This document shows positions 8,908 through 18,290 of a stretch of 64,000 nt of DNA, one piece after another (position 1 is the stretch's first letter; every line of letters begins with the position of its first letter). The position numbers and the translations under genes are program-made. Source of the DNA: Brevibacillus porteri (GTDB taxonomy: Bacteria; Bacillota; Bacilli; Brevibacillales; Brevibacillaceae); assembly GCF_003013475.1 (NCBI RefSeq), contig NZ_PXZO01000026.1, positions 28,928 to 92,927 on the forward strand, given 5' to 3'. The notes beneath the pieces are model-generated. The model made no database searches and was not told the DNA's origin. It worked only from the letters and a program-made list of their open reading frames with translations.

Positions 8908-9663
8908 TTAATGCTCAATTTGCTCTTTGATCGTTTGCAAAATGCGCTTCTCGAGGCGCGATACTTGTACTTGCGAGATTCCCAGCCTCTCCGCTACTTC
9001 TGACTGCGTCTGATCCTTGTAGTAGCGCAGGTAGACAATGAGTTGTTCCCGCTCGCTCAATCGACTGATCGCATCCTTGAGCGCAATTTTTTCAAACCAT
9101 TTGTTGACCCCTTCATCCGCAATCTGATCGATCAAAGTAATGGGGTCCCCGTCATTTTCAAAAACCGTTTCATGGATGGAAGAAGGTGCCCGATTCGCTT
9201 CTTGCGCAAACACGACTTCTTCTGGCGTAATCCCCACCGCGTCCGCAACCTCAGCAATCGTGGGTGCGCGACCGAATTGCTTGTACAGTTCATCCTTTGT
9301 TCGTCGTACCTTATTGGCTGTTTCTTTGAGTGATCGACTTACCTTGACTGTACCGTCATCACGTAAGAAGCGTTGAATTTCTCCGATAATCATCGGCACA
9401 GCATAGGTTGAGAATCGAACATCATAGGAGAGATCAAACTTGTCTACGGCTTTCAAAAGGCCAATACAACCGATCTGAAACAAATCATCCGCTTCGTATC
9501 CACGGTTGATAAAGCGCTGGACGACGGACCAGACCAGCCGAATATTGCTGTTGACTAAAAGCTCTCGTGCCTCAGTGTCGCCAGCTTGGCTTTTGGCGAT
9601 TAGCTCTTTTACTTGGTCATTGGTCAGAAATGGTTGACTCGCGTTTTTGATATCGGCACCCAT
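8908..9663 (-). CDS. sigF: RNA polymerase sigma-F factor (forespore)
   Basis: The first forespore-specific sigma factor, held inactive by SpoIIAB until the asymmetric septum forms. It has 251 residues from the ATG at 9661-9663, which is 7 bases after AGGGGT; a GTG six bases upstream is too close to that site. Region 2 is visible as RFSTYAVPMIIGEIQRFLRD. The region 4 helix-turn-helix is QSEVAERLGISQVQVSRLEK, near the C-terminus. It lies 11 bases after spoIIAB in the three-gene spoIIA operon and ends at a strong terminator. Confidence 0.97.
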   Translation of the reverse strand: MGADIKNASQPFLTNDQVKELIAKSQAGDTEARELLVNSNIRLVWSVVQRFINRGYEADDLFQIGCIGLLKAVDKFDLSYDVRFSTYAVPMIIGEIQRFLRDDGTVKVSRSLKETANKVRRTKDELYKQFGRAPTIAEVADAVGITPEEVVFAQEANRAPSSIHETVFENDGDPITLIDQIADEGVNKWFEKIALKDAISRLSEREQLIVYLRYYKDQTQSEVAERLGISQVQVSRLEKRILQTIKEQIEH

Positions 9664-9674
9664 AGGCACTACCC

Positions 9675-10124
9675 CTAATTTTGCAAGGCTTTGGCAAACG
9701 CTAGGCGTTTGGTGAGGCGCACGGTTGTTCCCTTACCCACAACCGTTGCCACTTCCAAAGAATCCATGAAATTCTCCATAATCGTAAAGCCCATCCCAGA
9801 GCGCTCAAGCTCCGGTTTCGTCGTATAGAGTGGCTGCATAGCTTGCTCCACATCCTCTATTCCACGTCCATTGTCTTCTACAATCAGATCAATACTGTCC
9901 TCTTGAATTCGCACAGAGATCTGTACCACACCCTCTGGATTTTCGTCATAACCATGAATAATGGCATTGGTAACCGCCTCGGATATAACGGTTTTGATTT
10001 CTTCCAGCTCGTCCATCGTAATATCGAGTTGAGAAATGAAGGCTGCGACTGCTACACGTGCGAATGCTTCATTTTGGCTCAATGCTGCAAACGACACTGA
10101 CATAAAGTTACGTTGTACCATCAT
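9675..10124 (-). CDS. spoIIAB: Anti-sigma-F factor, SpoIIAA kinase
   Basis: A 149-residue GHKL-fold serine kinase that binds sigma-F and phosphorylates SpoIIAA. Visible boxes are the N box [11 protein letters not shown], the G1 box [10 protein letters not shown] and the G2 loop [11 protein letters not shown]. The spoIIAA stop and this start share bases (TAATG), giving tight translational coupling, which helps keep the partner proteins in balance. Two ATGs in tandem (10124 and 10121) are equally possible starts. Confidence 0.97.
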   Translation of the reverse strand: MMVQRNFMSVSFAALSQNEAFARVAVAAFISQLDITMDELEEIKTVISEAVTNAIIHGYDENPEGVVQISVRIQEDSIDLIVEDNGRGIEDVEQAMQPLYTTKPELERSGMGFTIMENFMDSLEVATVVGKGTTVRLTKRLAFAKALQN

Positions 10125-10474
10125 TACGCCACCCCCAGAACATGCAAAGCATCCGCTTCGTTTTCGCGAAACTTGATCACCTTGAATAACCCGGACATCT
10201 CAAATATTCGATAGATCGTAGGATTGATCGAGCAGACATACATTTCTCCAGATCGGGCAGAAATCTGCTTGTATCTTCCCAAAATAACCCCGATACCAGA
10301 GCTGTCCATAAACGTCAAATCAGCCAGACTCAGCACAATATGGCGTATAGTAGAGGTACGCAAAAGATCATCCGCCTTCTTGCGCAACTCCTCTGCCGTA
10401 TGATGATCCAGCTCACCCTGCAAACGGATCACCAGCACATCCTGCCGTGTCTCCATCGCGACTCGTAAACTCAT
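10124..10474 (-). CDS. spoIIAA: Anti-anti-sigma factor SpoIIAA
   Basis: A 116-residue STAS-domain protein that frees sigma-F from SpoIIAB when unphosphorylated. The phosphorylated serine lies in MDSSGIG (Ser58, the position known from B. subtilis). The start ATG at 10472-10474 follows AGAAGGAG at about 11 bases; longer in-frame starts lack a site and would cover the promoter. It is the first gene of spoIIA and carries its own sigma-H promoter downstream of dacF. Confidence 0.96.
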   Translation of the reverse strand: MSLRVAMETRQDVLVIRLQGELDHHTAEELRKKADDLLRTSTIRHIVLSLADLTFMDSSGIGVILGRYKQISARSGEMYVCSINPTIYRIFEMSGLFKVIKFRENEADALHVLGVA

Positions 10475-10508
10475 AGCTGACACACTCCTTCTCCCTTGAT
10501 AGAAACTC

Positions 10509-10538
10509 TCTTTCTTCCTCGGCGAAACCAATTCCTGC
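10509..10538 (-). promoter_or_regulatory. Sigma-H promoter of spoIIA
   Basis: On the minus strand: GCAGGAATT (-35, 10530-10538, full match to RNAGGAWWW), 12-base spacer, GAAGAAAGA (-10, 10509-10517, about 7 of 9). spoIIA is sigma-H and Spo0A dependent in B. subtilis. Confidence 0.7.
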
Positions 10539-10540
10539 CA

Positions 10541-10549
10541 GCCGACAAA
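10541..10549 (-). promoter_or_regulatory. Candidate Spo0A box upstream of spoIIA
   Basis: TTTGTCGGC on the minus strand matches 7 of 9 positions of the 0A box TTTGTCRAA and lies 2 bases above the sigma-H -35 element. This is the place where Spo0A activates spoIIA in B. subtilis. Confidence 0.5.
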
Positions 10550-10559
10550 AGAACAAAAA

Positions 10560-10599
10560 AATCGAGCAGCCGCGCCATTCCATTCGGGGCAACTCGATT
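10560..10599 (-). terminator. Terminator between dacF and spoIIAA
   Basis: The stem AATCGAG/CTCGATT is extended inward with two mismatches and is followed by a run of seven T on the minus strand. It insulates spoIIA from dacF read-through. Confidence 0.8.
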
Positions 10600-10621
10600 C
10601 TTTTCGCGCTCATGCTGTCTG

Positions 10622-11806
10622 TCAGTAGCTAATCAAAACGCTCTTGGTGGTTCGCTTGAGAATCTCCCACATGTTGGCTTTATCTACCTGATCTTCTGGG
10701 AACAGATCGATTCGGTTTACTTCCTTGCCATCTTTCGTTCGGATGAAAATGTGGCCAATTACTTGGTCTTTTGCTATAGGTGCGTGAACAGCCTCATTGA
10801 TGACAATTTCCTTCTGGAAGGTATCGGCCGATTCTCCTTTTTTCATCAACAAACTAACCGCATGTGGTGTCACCGCATTGATTTGCGGTTTCTGACCTTT
10901 ATCTACAACGAGTGCGCGCACAGCTTCTCCCTTTTTGTACATCGGCATCACCTGAAAGTGTGTGAATGCGTAATTGAACATGGTCGAAACCTCATTGTTA
11001 CGCGTTTTTACATCAGGCTCACCCATGACGACTGCAATGACACGCATGTTGTTGCGTTTAGCAGTCGCTGTTAAACAGTATTTCGCTTCGCCTGTGTACC
11101 CTGTTTTCAATCCGTCCACCCCTTCATAAAAACGCACCAGCTTGTTCGTATTCACAAGCCAGAAGGGGCTCTCTGTATCTTTCCGCAAATAGTCTTGATA
11201 CGTACCGGTGAACTTCGTGATGCCATCGTGCTTTAAGAGCTCACGTGACATGATCGCAATATCTGCTGCCGAAGAGAAGTGATTCGCGGCTGGAAGTCCA
11301 TTGGAGTTGACAAAATGCGTATTTTTCATACCGAGCTGCTGTGCTCGTTCATTCATTCGCGCGACAAAACTCTCTTCTGTCCCAGCCAAGTGCTCAGCCA
11401 TCGCTACAGAGGCATCATTCCCAGAAGCAATCGCAATCCCTTTCAACATGTCCTCTACCGTCATTTCTTCACCGGGCTGTAGAAAAATTTGCGATCCGCC
11501 CATTGATGCTGCTCTTTCACTTGTTCGAACCTTATCGGTAAGCTTAAGCTCTCCCCGCTCCACCGCTTCCATGATCAAAAGCATGGTCATAACTTTGGTG
11601 ATACTGGCGGGTGGCATTTTTTCATTGGCGTTCTTTTCATACAAGACTGTTCCCGTATCCGCTTCAATCATCACTGCGGATGAAGCTAGTGGGGCAAAAT
11701 GATTGTCACCCTTTTGCTGTCCAGCCTTTTCTTTGGCAACAGCCATCGGAGAAAAGATGGTAAAGCACATAACGAAGCATAGAGCGAGGTATCCATTCCG
11801 TTTCAT
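10622..11806 (-). CDS. dacF: D-alanyl-D-alanine carboxypeptidase DacF
   Basis: A 394-residue serine DD-carboxypeptidase (penicillin-binding protein 5 type) that trims peptidoglycan side chains. In B. subtilis DacF acts in the forespore to control cross-linking of the cortex. A signal peptide spans about residues 1-25. Active-site motifs are SITK (Ser68-Lys71), SGN in the middle of the protein and KTG in DGLKTGYT. A C-terminal domain with an amphipathic end follows. It sits directly upstream of spoIIA, as in other Bacillales. A sigma-F-like promoter lies upstream and a terminator downstream. Confidence 0.93.
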   Translation of the reverse strand: MKRNGYLALCFVMCFTIFSPMAVAKEKAGQQKGDNHFAPLASSAVMIEADTGTVLYEKNANEKMPPASITKVMTMLLIMEAVERGELKLTDKVRTSERAASMGGSQIFLQPGEEMTVEDMLKGIAIASGNDASVAMAEHLAGTEESFVARMNERAQQLGMKNTHFVNSNGLPAANHFSSAADIAIMSRELLKHDGITKFTGTYQDYLRKDTESPFWLVNTNKLVRFYEGVDGLKTGYTGEAKYCLTATAKRNNMRVIAVVMGEPDVKTRNNEVSTMFNYAFTHFQVMPMYKKGEAVRALVVDKGQKPQINAVTPHAVSLLMKKGESADTFQKEIVINEAVHAPIAKDQVIGHIFIRTKDGKEVNRIDLFPEDQVDKANMWEILKRTTKSVLISY

Positions 11807-11834
11807 AGCAGTCTCTTCCCTCCATTCATGGTTT

Positions 11835-11864
11835 TATTCTCACCATCATGAAAGGAAAATATTC
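11835..11864 (-). promoter_or_regulatory. Candidate sigma-F promoter of dacF
   Basis: On the minus strand: GAATA (-35, 11860-11864, 4 of 5 to GYWTA), 15-base spacer, GGTGAGAATA (-10, 11835-11844, full match to GGNRANANTR). dacF is a known sigma-F gene in B. subtilis. Confidence 0.6.
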
Positions 11865-11917
11865 ACACAAAAACGGCAAGATTATCTTCTCGACAGTCAT
11901 CCGGTTACACAAAAAAA

Positions 11918-11942
11918 TCCCTTCCACTACTCGCAGAAGGGA
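11918..11942 (-). terminator. Terminator after the chemoreceptor gene
   Basis: The stem TCCCTTC/GAAGGGA is followed by an eight-base T run on the minus strand, just past the chemoreceptor stop. Confidence 0.85.
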
Positions 11943-11949
11943 CACTTTC

Positions 11950-14022
11950 TTAAATGACGAATCGGCTCACATTTTGAGTTAACTCGTCCGCCATTTTTTT
12001 CAATTGTTCTACGTTTTCATTAATGCGTGCAATCGAATTCAATTGTTCATCCACTGTCTCTACCACACCTGAGATGGAATCACTAATTTCATCCGACATG
12101 GTGGCGAGACGCTGCATGGAGTTCGTCACAACCTGATTACCTGCGGCCATCTCTTCCGAGGTCGCCGTCATCGATTCGCTTTGCTCTGCGGCCGATTGAA
12201 TCTCTGCCACGATATTTTGGAAAGCAGTACCGACAGACTCTACAGACTGCAAGCCTCCACTCACCATGGTAACGATCTCGTCCATATGCTTGCTCATATC
12301 CATTGCCTCATCATTGATCGAATGGGCAATAGCAGCAATACGCTCAGAGAAGGAGCTGCTTTCCTCTGCGAGTTTGCGAACCTCGCTGGCTACAACCGAG
12401 AAGCCTCGTCCAGCATCTCCAGCACGGGCAGCTTCAATGGCTGCATTCAGCGCCAACAAATTCGTCTGCGATGCAATACTCGTAATCATTTCGACGATAC
12501 TCGTAATTTCACGAGCACGATCACGAAGATTGTGCATTTGCCCAGCAGTACGTTCTACCTCACTAGTGGCACGTCTTACCGTATTGATTACGTTCCCCAC
12601 TAATTCCATTCCGCCTTGCGCTCTCTCAAACGTACGGGTCGTAGCAACCGATGTTGATTCGGCAGCCACAGCCACCTGTTCAACGCCTTCCGATATTTCC
12701 GAGACGGTATTGGCCGTCGCTTGCACTTCGTTTGTCTGCGTAGAAACGCGTTGGGCAATCGTTGAAATATTATCCGTAATGACGTTAATGGCTCCTTTGT
12801 TCTCTTGCGCAAATAGAGTCAGCTCATCTGTCGCTACGTTCAGTTGTGTAGCTTGTCCCTGTACAAGGGCAATCAGCTTGCGAAGTTCAGCCGCCATCTC
12901 ATTCATTTTGCGCCCAACCATAGCCAGCTCGTCATTGCCGTTTACTTTTACGTTGATATTAAAATGTCCGGCGCCGATTTGATCCATATCTCGGGCTATC
13001 GCGAACAAGGAAAGTCGAATCCGCTTCGCAAACCACCAGATCGCCCAAACCGAGAGTCCGATGATCGGCAAGCTGAAGAGCACGAAGTATAGCCACATTC
13101 CGTCCACCTCACCATACACCTCGTCGGTTCCCGTGGACAAAACTACATTCCATTTCAACATCGGTATTGGTGCAAAAGCTGCAAATGAATCAATACCATG
13201 ATCCGAGTACAATAAGCTATTGCTTGTCTCATACTGCATCAGGGCAAGCATCTCTTCATAATCTTTGTCACCAGCTAGCACGAGCTTGTTGTTGTTATTC
13301 GGATTTTGATGAGCTACAACCAAACCATCTTGTCGAACGACAAATGCGTAGCCATTCTCCATGAAAGAGATCTCAGGAATTTTTTGAATCATTTGGTCAA
13401 TCGTAAACCCAACAACGAACAATCGGCTCGTATCATCTGTCTTTTCCCCTATGGGTGTCGCAATATAAAGAAAACTCTTGTTGCTGCCTTCAACGATTTC
13501 TTCATCAGAAATGACCAAGGATTTCGTAGTTAGTGCTCTTTGGAAGTATTGCTTTTGCTTGAAGTCAATCTCATTTGTCCCGGTCAAGGAATACAGGGAT
13601 TTCCCGGTAGCCGTGTCGATCAAATAGATTCGGGATACTTCTTTATGTGCCTGGCGCAATAGAGTAAACTGCTCCATGATAAGCGGCTGTAGCTCTGTCA
13701 TCATCACACGTTTGGTTGCCGCCGATTTCGTGGAGTTCACAATTGCTTTTATGTCATCTTCTATGCTATTTGCATGCTGGTCAGCCAGCATTTTCGCCTG
13801 GTTAGAGGTAATGCTGAACAGCGTTGATTTCGAGAAGGAAAGGGCTATGTATTGCAAAGAACCGATAATAATAAGTACAAGAATTAGGCCAAACACAATC
13901 ATCTTTGTAGCAAGAGAGCCTTTTAGCTTTTCCGTTGCTACTTGGCTAGTCAAATTTACTTTTTTTAAGAGATTCGAAATTCCCTCCTTCTTTTTCCATC
14001 GTGGCGACAAAAATTTACTCAT
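11950..14022 (-). CDS. Methyl-accepting chemotaxis protein with extracellular dCache-type sensor
   Basis: A transmembrane chemoreceptor of 690 residues. The start ATG at 14020-14022 follows AAAGGGGGCAAG; a longer frame to 14115 has only a distant ribosome site. A basic cytoplasmic N-terminus is followed by a first membrane helix (about 40-62). An extracellular sensor of roughly 260 residues comes next (it includes [20 protein letters not shown] PAS/Cache signatures), then a second helix with adjacent HAMP and the long coiled-coil signalling domain. The conserved hairpin tip is visible around [20 protein letters not shown]. The ligand cannot be read from sequence. The neighbouring opp importer suggests peptides or amino acids, as inference only. 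Confidence 0.92.
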   Translation of the reverse strand: MSKFLSPRWKKKEGISNLLKKVNLTSQVATEKLKGSLATKMIVFGLILVLIIIGSLQYIALSFSKSTLFSITSNQAKMLADQHANSIEDDIKAIVNSTKSAATKRVMMTELQPLIMEQFTLLRQAHKEVSRIYLIDTATGKSLYSLTGTNEIDFKQKQYFQRALTTKSLVISDEEIVEGSNKSFLYIATPIGEKTDDTSRLFVVGFTIDQMIQKIPEISFMENGYAFVVRQDGLVVAHQNPNNNNKLVLAGDKDYEEMLALMQYETSNSLLYSDHGIDSFAAFAPIPMLKWNVVLSTGTDEVYGEVDGMWLYFVLFSLPIIGLSVWAIWWFAKRIRLSLFAIARDMDQIGAGHFNINVKVNGNDELAMVGRKMNEMAAELRKLIALVQGQATQLNVATDELTLFAQENKGAINVITDNISTIAQRVSTQTNEVQATANTVSEISEGVEQVAVAAESTSVATTRTFERAQGGMELVGNVINTVRRATSEVERTAGQMHNLRDRAREITSIVEMITSIASQTNLLALNAAIEAARAGDAGRGFSVVASEVRKLAEESSSFSERIAAIAHSINDEAMDMSKHMDEIVTMVSGGLQSVESVGTAFQNIVAEIQSAAEQSESMTATSEEMAAGNQVVTNSMQRLATMSDEISDSISGVVETVDEQLNSIARINENVEQLKKMADELTQNVSRFVI

Positions 14023-14149
14023 GCTACTTGCCCCCTTTATCGCTACTACAATTTTCCAGTGCAAGAACTCCGAAAAAATACCCCTGAAAAAACTGCCTCT
14101 GGGAACAATACCCATTTTTTTCAGAGGTAAAACCTCCCTTATGAAGGGA

Positions 14150-14188
14150 AACGAGTTCCGGGCTGCACGAGTAGCCTCGGAACTCGTT
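14150..14188 (-). terminator. Strong hairpin after oppF
   Basis: A long stem, AACGAGTTCCG paired with CGGAACTCGTT and extended inward by GGCT/AGCC, starts 14 bases past the oppF stop. It lacks a proper T run (TTTCCCTT follows), so it may terminate weakly or protect the 3' end of the opp transcript. Confidence 0.55.
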
Positions 14189-14201
14189 ATTTGTAGTTGA
14201 T

Positions 14202-15161
14202 TTAGTTATACAAATGACAAGCTGCGAAATGTCCTGGCTCTACTTCTTTCCATACAGGTGCGGATGCAGCGCATTCCGGCATTGCTTTCGGGCAACGGGT
14301 ACGGAAATGGCAACCGCTTGGTGGATTCATTGGGCTAGGTACATCGCCTTGCAATACAATGCGCTCGCGGTTACGCTCAACTTCTGGGTCTGGAATCGGA
14401 ATCGCAGACAACAGCGCTTGCGTATACGGGTGGAGCGGCTTTTCATACAAAGCATCGCTTTCTGCCAGCTCAACCATTTTACCCAGGTACATAACCGCTA
14501 CACGGTCGGAAATGTATTTTACCATGGACAAGTCATGGGCAATGAACATGTAGGTCAAGCCCATTTTTTCTTGAAGCTGTTCGAGCAAGTTTACAACCTG
14601 TGCTTGTACGGATACGTCCAAAGCAGAGATTGGCTCGTCACAAACGATGAATTTTGGCTCTACTGCCAATGCACGGGCAATTCCGATACGTTGGCGCTGT
14701 CCGCCTGAAAACTCATGTGGAAAGCGGTTCATGTGCTCAGGATTCAAGCTCACCAAGGAAAGGAGCTCCTGGATGCGTTCTTTGCGCTTTTGACCAGTCG
14801 CCAGGCCATGAATATCCAGCGCCTCGCCAATGATATCCCCAACTGTCATACGCGGATTCAAGGATGCGTAAGGGTCTTGGAAAATCATTTGCATGTTGCG
14901 GCGCATCGCCTTCATTTCCTGCTGGTTCAAATTCATGATGCTCTTACCTTCAAACAGGACGTCCCCTTCAGTCGCATCATACAGTCTCAAGATGGTACGA
15001 CCGGCAGTGGACTTTCCACAGCCTGACTCTCCTACTACGCCCAATGTTTCTCCACGTTTGATCTCAAACGAGATATCATTCACAGCTTTCAGAGTATTAT
15101 CGCCAATAGAAAAGAACTTTTTTAGATTACGTACTTCAATTAAATTTTCACGTTTATCCAC
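14202..15161 (-). CDS. oppF: Oligopeptide ABC transporter ATP-binding protein OppF
   Basis: The second ATPase of the peptide importer. The start chosen is a GTG at 15159-15161, 8 bases after GAAGGAGG; this gives 319 residues and leaves a 20-base gap after oppD. Longer frames overlap oppD and have no site. Walker A is GESGCGKST, the signature is [15 protein letters not shown] and Walker B is [12 protein letters not shown]. The C-terminal oligopeptide extension has paired cysteines around [14 protein letters not shown], the pattern that in such ATPases can bind an Fe-S cluster. Last gene of oppABCDF. Confidence 0.94.
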   Translation of the reverse strand: MDKRENLIEVRNLKKFFSIGDNTLKAVNDISFEIKRGETLGVVGESGCGKSTAGRTILRLYDATEGDVLFEGKSIMNLNQQEMKAMRRNMQMIFQDPYASLNPRMTVGDIIGEALDIHGLATGQKRKERIQELLSLVSLNPEHMNRFPHEFSGGQRQRIGIARALAVEPKFIVCDEPISALDVSVQAQVVNLLEQLQEKMGLTYMFIAHDLSMVKYISDRVAVMYLGKMVELAESDALYEKPLHPYTQALLSAIPIPDPEVERNRERIVLQGDVPSPMNPPSGCHFRTRCPKAMPECAASAPVWKEVEPGHFAACHLYN

Positions 15162-15181
15162 TGATATCCCTCCTTCTACGT

Positions 15182-16171
15182 TCATGCACGGTTCTGAGCA
15201 AGCGGATGCTGAAGCCAACAAGCTGCTCGCTGAGTCGTGCTGACGTCGTTCAGCTCAGGATCGATCTCTTGGCACACACGCATCGCTGATTCGCAACGCG
15301 CAGTGAATCCACAGCCAACTGGCGGACGCAGAAGGTCTGGCGGCGTACCAAAAATCGGTGTCAGTGGCTCGTCACGGTTCAAGTCAAGACGTGGTACCGA
15401 GCGAAGCAAGCCTTTGGTGTAAGGATGTTGCGGATTGTAGAAAATATCGTCAACTGTTCCTGTCTCGATCACTTTTCCTGCGTACATAACGATGACGCGT
15501 TCACACATCTCAGCAACAACACCAAGGTCATGCGTGATCAAGATAATGGAAGTGCCTGTTTTCTTTTGCAATTCTTTCATCAGGTCCAAAATTTGCGCCT
15601 GAATCGTTACGTCCAAAGCTGTCGTCGGTTCATCCGCGATCAACAGCTTCGGCGAACAGGCGAGAGCGATCGCGATCATCGCACGTTGACGCATACCGCC
15701 AGAGAACTCGTGTGGATATTGCTCCACACGTTTCTCAGGTTGCGGAATACCAACCATGGTCAACAGCTCAATGGCACGATCACGTGCTGCAGCTTTCGAC
15801 ATGTTTTGGTGCTTGATCAAGCCCTCGGTAATTTGGCTACCGATGGTCATGGTTGGGTTCAAGGAAGTCATTGGATCTTGGAAGATCATCCCGATATCTT
15901 TACCGCGGATCGATTCCATTTCTTTTTTCGACTTCTTGACGATATCCTCACCATTGAAGAGAATTTGCCCTTTTTTAATTTCACCTGGAGGCATCGGAAT
16001 CAGCTTCATGAGGGTTTGAGCGGTTACGGATTTACCGCAACCGGACTCCCCTACAATCGCTACAGCCTCTCCGCGGTTGACGTGAAAATTCACACCGCGG
16101 ACTGCTTTTACTTCACCTGCATACGTATGGAAGGATACATGCAGGTCTTTTACATCAAGAATGCGTTCCAT
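15182..16171 (-). CDS. oppD: Oligopeptide ABC transporter ATP-binding protein OppD
   Basis: A 329-residue ATPase partner of OppF. Walker A is [10 protein letters not shown], the signature is [15 protein letters not shown] and Walker B is [12 protein letters not shown]. The C-terminal peptide-transporter extension ([14 protein letters not shown]) is present. Start ATG 16171 lies 14 bases after oppC. Together with OppB and OppC it powers import of peptides delivered by OppA. Confidence 0.95.
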   Translation of the reverse strand: MERILDVKDLHVSFHTYAGEVKAVRGVNFHVNRGEAVAIVGESGCGKSVTAQTLMKLIPMPPGEIKKGQILFNGEDIVKKSKKEMESIRGKDIGMIFQDPMTSLNPTMTIGSQITEGLIKHQNMSKAAARDRAIELLTMVGIPQPEKRVEQYPHEFSGGMRQRAMIAIALACSPKLLIADEPTTALDVTIQAQILDLMKELQKKTGTSIILITHDLGVVAEMCERVIVMYAGKVIETGTVDDIFYNPQHPYTKGLLRSVPRLDLNRDEPLTPIFGTPPDLLRPPVGCGFTARCESAMRVCQEIDPELNDVSTTQRAACWLQHPLAQNRA

Positions 16172-16185
16172 TACGACGATCCCTC

Positions 16186-17103
16186 CTATTTACGCAGGCG
16201 TGGGTCTACTGCATCGCGCAGACCGTCACCGAACAAGTTAAATGCCAAGATGGTCATGGAAATAAAGATTGCCGGGAATGTCAAACGCCATGGATAGTAC
16301 TTCATGGCCGGCAAGCCCTCATTGGACATCGTTCCCCACGATGCAATTGGTGCCGAAACCCCTAACCCGATAAAGGACAAGAAAGATTCTGCGAAAATCG
16401 CGGAAGGTACAGTCAAGCTCAATGTAACGATGATTGGACCCAAAGCATTAGGAATCAAGTGTTTGAAGATCAGACGGTTGGCGTCAGCACCAAGGGAGCG
16501 TGCTGCCAGTACAAACTCTTGGTTCTTCAATTGAAGGATCTGACCACGCACAATCCGGGCCATACCGATCCATCCCGTTATCGTCAAGGCAAGAATAATC
16601 GTTCCAACACCAGGCTCTAAAACAACCATCAACAAAATAACAACCAGCAGGTAAGGAATCGCAAACAAGATATCTGCGAAACGCATCATCATTTCATCTA
16701 CTCTTCCACCATAGAAACCTGCGAGACCACCCCAGATCACACCAATGATCAAGTCAATGAACGCTGCGGCAAGACCTACTTGCAGAGAGATACGTGCACC
16801 GTACCAAATACGCTCAAATACGTCACGACCTAGGTCATCTGTGCCAAACCAGTGTTCAGCAGACGGCTTTTTGTTCTTGCCAGCCAGATCCGTCGTAAAA
16901 TAATCTTGTGGAGTTAGCCATGGGACCACAATGGCACATACGATCAACGCAGCAATGAAGATCATAGAAATCATTGCGACTTTATTCATTCTCAAACGAC
17001 GCCAAACGTCAGACCAGAAAGAGAGACTTGGGCGCTTGATTGCTTCCGCTTGACGAAGGTCAACGGAAATTGGCTCAAAATGTTCTTTAGTCAAGTTTTG
17101 CAC
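16186..17103 (-). CDS. oppC: Oligopeptide ABC transporter permease OppC
   Basis: A 305-residue inner-membrane permease with an N-terminal cytoplasmic stretch, about six membrane helices and the EAA coupling loop (EFVLAARSLGADANRLIFKH) that docks on the ATPases. The N-terminal extension domain typical of OppC proteins (FGTDDLGRDVFERIWYGAR) is visible. It lies six bases from oppB. Confidence 0.95.
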   Translation of the reverse strand: MQNLTKEHFEPISVDLRQAEAIKRPSLSFWSDVWRRLRMNKVAMISMIFIAALIVCAIVVPWLTPQDYFTTDLAGKNKKPSAEHWFGTDDLGRDVFERIWYGARISLQVGLAAAFIDLIIGVIWGGLAGFYGGRVDEMMMRFADILFAIPYLLVVILLMVVLEPGVGTIILALTITGWIGMARIVRGQILQLKNQEFVLAARSLGADANRLIFKHLIPNALGPIIVTLSLTVPSAIFAESFLSFIGLGVSAPIASWGTMSNEGLPAMKYYPWRLTFPAIFISMTILAFNLFGDGLRDAVDPRLRK

Positions 17104-17109
17104 GTGTCA

Positions 17110-18042
17110 TTACTCCTTTCCTGCGTCCGAAAGTTTGATCCGTGGGTCTACCAAGGTGTATGCGATGTCAACAATCAGAATCATCACAACAAGGATCATG
17201 GAGTAGAACACGGTCGTACCCATGATTACCGTATAGTCGCGGTTTGTAATGGACAAAACGAATTCGCGACCAAGACCAGGAACACCGAAAATACGTTCAA
17301 TAACGAATGCACCTGTCAAAATACCGGCAATCAGTGGACCCAGGTAAGTAACAACTGGCAAGAGCGCATTACGGATTGCGTGTTTTACTGTAATGGTAAA
17401 AGTGTGCAGCCCTTTTGCTTTTGCTGTTTTGATGTAATCTTGACCCATAACTTCAATCATATTGGAACGCGTCAAACGCGCGATAAATGCCATCGGTGAT
17501 GCGGCGAGTGCCAATGATGGAAGGATGGTGTATTCAAATCCTTCCCATTTCGCGATTGGAAACCAGCCCAAATTAATAGCGAAAATGTATTGGTAAAAGG
17601 ACGCCAAAATAAAGCTTGGTACCGATAATCCCAAAACGGCGATGACCATCGCGGAATAGTCTTGCCATTTATTATGGTTTAGCGCTGCGATAACCCCTAG
17701 CGTAATCCCACCAAAGATAGCGAGCAATAAAGCTTGTGCACCCAAGTGAGCAGAAACTGGGAAACCACGATTAATCATGTCATTAACAGTTGAAGATTTC
17801 TCCGTAAACGATGGACCGAGCTCCCACGTTACTACACCCTTCAAATATTCAAAGTATTGTTCGTGCAACGGCAGGTTCAGCTTGTATTTTGCCTCTAGTG
17901 CTGCCTTAATTTCCGGCGGGACCTGCTTCTCGGATGTAAATGGACCACCTGGTACTGCTTTCATGATGAAGAAGGTGGCCGTTACAATTAAGAAGAGCGA
18001 GATGAGCATAAAAATGATGCGCTTACCGAGATAACGGATCAA
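17110..18042 (-). CDS. oppB: Oligopeptide ABC transporter permease OppB
   Basis: A 310-residue permease with the N-terminal membrane helix and large loop of OppB, then five helices and the EAA motif ([16 protein letters not shown]). It is the first of the four tightly spaced genes oppB-C-D-F. It is separated from oppA by about 250 bases that hold several hairpins. That fits the known need for far more binding protein than transporter. Confidence 0.95.
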   Translation of the reverse strand: MIRYLGKRIIFMLISLFLIVTATFFIMKAVPGGPFTSEKQVPPEIKAALEAKYKLNLPLHEQYFEYLKGVVTWELGPSFTEKSSTVNDMINRGFPVSAHLGAQALLLAIFGGITLGVIAALNHNKWQDYSAMVIAVLGLSVPSFILASFYQYIFAINLGWFPIAKWEGFEYTILPSLALAASPMAFIARLTRSNMIEVMGQDYIKTAKAKGLHTFTITVKHAIRNALLPVVTYLGPLIAGILTGAFVIERIFGVPGLGREFVLSITNRDYTVIMGTTVFYSMILVVMILIVDIAYTLVDPRIKLSDAGKE

Positions 18043-18087
18043 CTAACTTACCCCCTTGTAGATTTTTGATTGCTTTCACGTCCCATG

Positions 18088-18262
18088 TTTACACTGCGGA
18101 ACGCTGCCGACACAGTGTAAAAATCGGCTGTGTAAATAACCCTTAGATCTCTTGCAGTAAAGCTTCTCTCTCTATTTTCTCTTTGCTGGCAATCATGCCA
18201 GCTGGTATTTATGGGAAGGGCTTGCATAGCAGAGGGTATATGAGCAACCATATAACCTCTGC
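18088..18262 (-). promoter_or_regulatory. Three hairpins between oppA and oppB
   Basis: This 248-base spacer holds three inverted repeats. GCAGAGG-TATATG pairs with CATATA-CCTCTGC (18229-18262, one mismatch). GCTGGC pairs with GCCAGC (18185-18202). TTTACACTG pairs with CAGTGTAAA (18088-18121). None is followed by a T run, so they more likely stabilise or process the oppA message than end it. Confidence 0.55.
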
Positions 18263-18290
18263 TGCAAATCCCGTTTCCTTCGTTATGAAA

